Assembly: GCA_021785795.1 (NCBI GenBank)
Contig: JAJYEK010000178.1
Coordinates: 1 to 7,535, forward strand
Length of the DNA: 7,535 bases
Direction of reading: 5' to 3'
DNA from: Pseudomonadota bacterium
Lineage (GTDB): Bacteria > Pseudomonadota > Gammaproteobacteria > Acidiferrobacterales > UBA6901
Every line of letters starts with the position of its first letter. The first letter of the stretch is position 1. The translations under genes were made by a program, and so were the position numbers. Below are positions 5,084-7,535 of the stretch, piece by piece. A model generated the notes under the pieces. It worked only from the letters and a program-made list of their open reading frames with translations. It had not been told where the DNA came from and made no database searches.

Positions 5084-7399
5084 TTAGACGGGGCCGCCTG
5101 GCTCAATGGCGGTATCGCTCCCTGGCTTGCCGTCCCTGCCTTCGCACCAGCGGCGCCACATCCACCGGTACCGCTCTTCAAGCGACGCCACACAGCGCTC
5201 GTGATCCATCAGCGTCGACTTCTGCATGCGCGGGCGCAGACCGGCGCGCAGCTGCCGCAACCGATCCCGATCCCCGGCCAGTTCCACGGCTTTTGTCCGA
5301 TAGGCTTCCCGAGAATCCGCGACCAGTTCCGGCAGCCCGATCGCCGACAGGATGCTGACGCCGGTACGTGCAAACCCCATGCGTCCGGCCAGCGTGATCA
5401 CCGGCACACCCATCCATAATGCGTGACAGGTGACTGTACCGCCCGCGTAGGGAAAGGGATCGAGCGCGATGTCAATCCGCTGATAGCTCTCGAGATAGTC
5501 GCGCCACTTGCTGTTGCCGGCCATGTCCACGCGCGCGGGTTCTATGCCGTTTCGCTGGAACCCGTCGCGGTAATACCGCTGCGTACCAATATCGGCAAAC
5601 TGCTTCGATTTGAGCAACAGACGCGAACCCGGTACGGACTTGAGGATCTCGCTCCACAGCGCGATGACCTCTGGCGTAATCTTGGTGCTGTTGTTGAAAC
5701 AACCGAAGGTAACACATCCGGCACTCAATGCCGGGGGCTCTTCGACCGCCGGACTGTCCGGTGGGGTGCTGAAGCACAGCAGTCCGCCAGGAAGGCGTAC
5801 TAGCGTCTCGGTATGCAGATCGTCGCTCTCCCCGGCGGGGTCGGACCACTCATCGGTGAGCCGGTAATCCATCGCCGCCATGCCGGTCGTGTTCAGATAC
5901 CCCAGATAGGTGACCTGCACCGGTGCCGGTCGCCGCGCGAACACGGGCAGGCGATTGCCCGCGGTGTGGCCCGCCAGATCTACGAGTATGTCGATGCCGT
6001 CCTCCTCAATGAGCTTGGCGATCTGGGTGTCCGTAAACGGAGTGATATCGCGCCAGTGGTCGACCATGCCCCGCAGCCGTGCAGTCAGCGCATCACGGCG
6101 CATGACGCTCGCATAGCCATAGACTTCTACCTGCCGGCGGTCATGCGCCGCCAGTATCGGTTCGATGAAGAACGCAACGGAATGCTGATAGAAATCCGGC
6201 GACAGATACCCGACCCGCAGACGTCGGCCGGGGTCGGGTTCATTCCGATGTGCGCGCAAAGGTCCCGCTACGCCCGCAACGTGCCGCTCCGCCCAATTCA
6301 AGTGCTCTGCCAGTAGCGCGGGCCCGTCCAGGCGGTCGAGGTAGTTCAGAGTGAACAGCAGATTAGAGTGAGCACGCGCGAAGGAGGGCTCAAGCGCCAA
6401 CGCCTCAAGGCAATGAGCAACAGCTTCGTCCAGACGACCTTGGTCTTTCAGGACCGTCGCAAGCGTGTTGTGCGCCTCGGCAAAGGACGGATCGCCGGCG
6501 ATTGCCGCTCGGCAATGCTCCGCGGCTTCCTCCAGGCGCCCCGTCTCCCACAACACCAGCGCCATGACATTGTGTGCGGGCGCGAGTCCGGGCCGCAGCG
6601 CAATGGCCTTGACGCAGCTTTCGGCCGCTTCCTCAGGCCGGCCTGCTTGCCACAAGGTCAGGCCCAGATTGACGTGTGCCTCCACATAATCCGGCTTCAG
6701 TCCCAAGACCCTCCGATAGCTTACGATAGACTCCTCAAAACGGCACAACAACTGCAATGCCGCCGCTAGATTCTGATGCGCCTCCACAAAATCTGGCTTG
6801 TTGCGAATCGCCTCCCGGTAGGATTGCACAGCGGCTTCGATGGATCCCCGTTCCCAAAGAGCTTCGCCGAGACTGAAATGCATCATGGCATTCGTTGGCT
6901 GGGCGCGCACGGCCGCGCGGTAACTCTCTATCGCGGCATCGAGCTCGTGTCGTTGCTGGAGAACACGTCCCAGGTTGTGATGGGCCTCGGTCAGGGATGG
7001 GTCGAGCATGATCGCCTTCCGGTAGCTCTCCACCGCCGCATCCAGCAATCCCTGCACCTGCTGGGCATTTCCTAGATCATGAAACGCCTCGGCAAACGTC
7101 GGATTCAGCTCCACAGCCCTGGAAAACTGCGATGCCGCCTCTTGGGACTTGCCTTGCCTCAACAGGGCAACGCCCAGGTTGTAATAGGCCGCAGGCATGC
7201 CGGGTTCCAGTTCGATCACGCGTCGACAACAGCTTTCCGCGTCTTCGAATGTGCCCAACCGGCCGTGAATGGCTCCGAGCACAAACCACGCCTGGGCATT
7301 ACGCGGTTCCCGGAGAATTAACTGTTCGGCCAAGGTCCGGGCATCGTGCCAGCGGCTGCCATGAACCAGCTCGAAGACGCGTTGCAGAGGGTCAGTCAT
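5084..7399 (-). CDS. GT41 family TPR-containing glycosyltransferase (OGT/SPINDLY type)
   Basis: The protein has 771 residues. Ten tandem 34-residue TPRs fill residues 1-340, each ending near 'ALxLxPxx', followed by a helical linker to about 390. The catalytic domain (about 393-745) shows the family landmarks in order: RVGYLSPDFYQHS with His406, matching the conserved active-site histidine of OGT; DLAGHTAGNRL and RPAPVQVTYLGY (474-501); FGCFNNSTKIT with Lys573, matching the essential lysine of human OGT (Lys842); and DPFPYAGGTVTCHALWMGVPV (647-667), the nucleotide-sugar binding loop. Human OGT transfers GlcNAc and plant SPINDLY transfers fucose to Ser/Thr of cytoplasmic proteins; bacterial members are poorly characterised, so donor and acceptor are unknown. 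There is no signal peptide, so it acts in the cytoplasm. The ATG lies one base after the stop of a probable sulfotransferase gene, with GAAGG inside that gene as ribosome binding site, which suggests coupled translation. The key residues are present, so it is probably active. Confidence 0.93.
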   Translation of the reverse strand: MTDPLQRVFELVHGSRWHDARTLAEQLILREPRNAQAWFVLGAIHGRLGTFEDAESCCRRVIELEPGMPAAYYNLGVALLRQGKSQEAASQFSRAVELNPTFAEAFHDLGNAQQVQGLLDAAVESYRKAIMLDPSLTEAHHNLGRVLQQRHELDAAIESYRAAVRAQPTNAMMHFSLGEALWERGSIEAAVQSYREAIRNKPDFVEAHQNLAAALQLLCRFEESIVSYRRVLGLKPDYVEAHVNLGLTLWQAGRPEEAAESCVKAIALRPGLAPAHNVMALVLWETGRLEEAAEHCRAAIAGDPSFAEAHNTLATVLKDQGRLDEAVAHCLEALALEPSFARAHSNLLFTLNYLDRLDGPALLAEHLNWAERHVAGVAGPLRAHRNEPDPGRRLRVGYLSPDFYQHSVAFFIEPILAAHDRRQVEVYGYASVMRRDALTARLRGMVDHWRDITPFTDTQIAKLIEEDGIDILVDLAGHTAGNRLPVFARRPAPVQVTYLGYLNTTGMAAMDYRLTDEWSDPAGESDDLHTETLVRLPGGLLCFSTPPDSPAVEEPPALSAGCVTFGCFNNSTKITPEVIALWSEILKSVPGSRLLLKSKQFADIGTQRYYRDGFQRNGIEPARVDMAGNSKWRDYLESYQRIDIALDPFPYAGGTVTCHALWMGVPVITLAGRMGFARTGVSILSAIGLPELVADSREAYRTKAVELAGDRDRLRQLRAGLRPRMQKSTLMDHERCVASLEERYRWMWRRWCEGRDGKPGSDTAIEPGGPV

Positions 7400-7400
7400 C

Positions 7401-7535
7401 CTAGCCCTTCAACGCCGTCAGCAGCGGTTCGAGGAACTGTTCGTAGTTTTTCCAGCGCGCCACCGATTTTTTGTAGATGGGACGACGCACCTGATCGTAG
7501 CTTGCCGTCGTCACGAAGCGGTCTGCCTCGTGAAA
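7401..7535 (-). CDS. C-terminal end of a probable sulfotransferase (partial at right edge)
   Basis: The last 44 codons and the TAG stop are visible. The sequence 'VTTASYDQVRRPIYKKSVAR' followed by 'WKNYEQFLEPLLTAL' closely fits the C-terminus of Sulfotransfer_1/3 family proteins, including the TPR-sulfotransferases common in proteobacteria: a Ser/Thr before QVR-P, then S-x-x-W-x-x-Y and a final helix with LEPL. These enzymes transfer sulfate from PAPS to sugars or other acceptors. The PAPS-binding motifs lie outside the window, so activity and substrate cannot be judged. It is transcribed with the GT41 gene, one base separating its stop from the next ATG, so the two products may act in one pathway. 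Confidence 0.72.
   Translation of the reverse strand, partial: FHEADRFVTTASYDQVRRPIYKKSVARWKNYEQFLEPLLTALKG

Noticed and set aside
4984..5193. Short minus-strand frame overlapping the end of the GT41 gene
   Set aside because: It lies in the shadow of the GT41 C-terminus in another frame; the last 13 codons alone have no support.

Overview
The window looks like part of a proteobacterial chromosome, probably a betaproteobacterium or a gammaproteobacterium of similar lifestyle. The evidence is two adjacent exported proteins with VPxPxA-type PEP-CTERM sorting tails, a consensus sigma-54 promoter in front of one of them, strong GGAGGAG ribosome binding sites, and fairly GC-rich coding DNA around an AT-rich promoter region. 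Such tails imply an exosortase elsewhere in the genome; none is encoded here. The exact taxon cannot be told from this window.

Right part (about 5084-7535, minus strand): the last 44 codons of a probable sulfotransferase are followed, after a single base, by a complete 771-residue GT41 enzyme of the OGT/SPINDLY type. It has ten 34-residue TPRs and then the glycosyltransferase domain. The one-base gap suggests translational coupling.

Middle part (about 2236-5083, minus strand): a 363-bp AT-rich intergenic region holds a textbook -24/-12 promoter (4705-4720) about 127 bp upstream of the first PEP-CTERM gene (3655-4578). An intrinsic terminator follows, then a GGA-rich leader and the second PEP-CTERM gene (2747-3442). 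Downstream of that gene lie 473 bp without a recognisable gene. On the minus strand this stretch carries 23 GGA trinucleotides against 1 on the plus strand, plus two perfect hairpins, and it ends in a very strong intrinsic terminator with eight U residues. It may be a long 3' UTR or a small RNA that binds CsrA/RsmA.

Left part (1-2235): mostly decayed or non-coding DNA. At the left edge, on the plus strand, is a 20-codon tail like that of an XRE/HigA-type antitoxin. At 323-583, on the minus strand, a signal-peptide-like start with a good ribosome binding site is fused to the C-terminal half of a VapC-like PIN domain. Both look like toxin-antitoxin remnants. The rest, about 1.65 kb, gives no convincing gene, only weak promoter-like and frame-broken traces.

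A working picture: PEP-CTERM surface or matrix proteins under sigma-54 control (and perhaps CsrA control) sit beside enzymes that could modify proteins or polysaccharide with sugar and sulfate. The link between the two blocks is inferred from proximity only.
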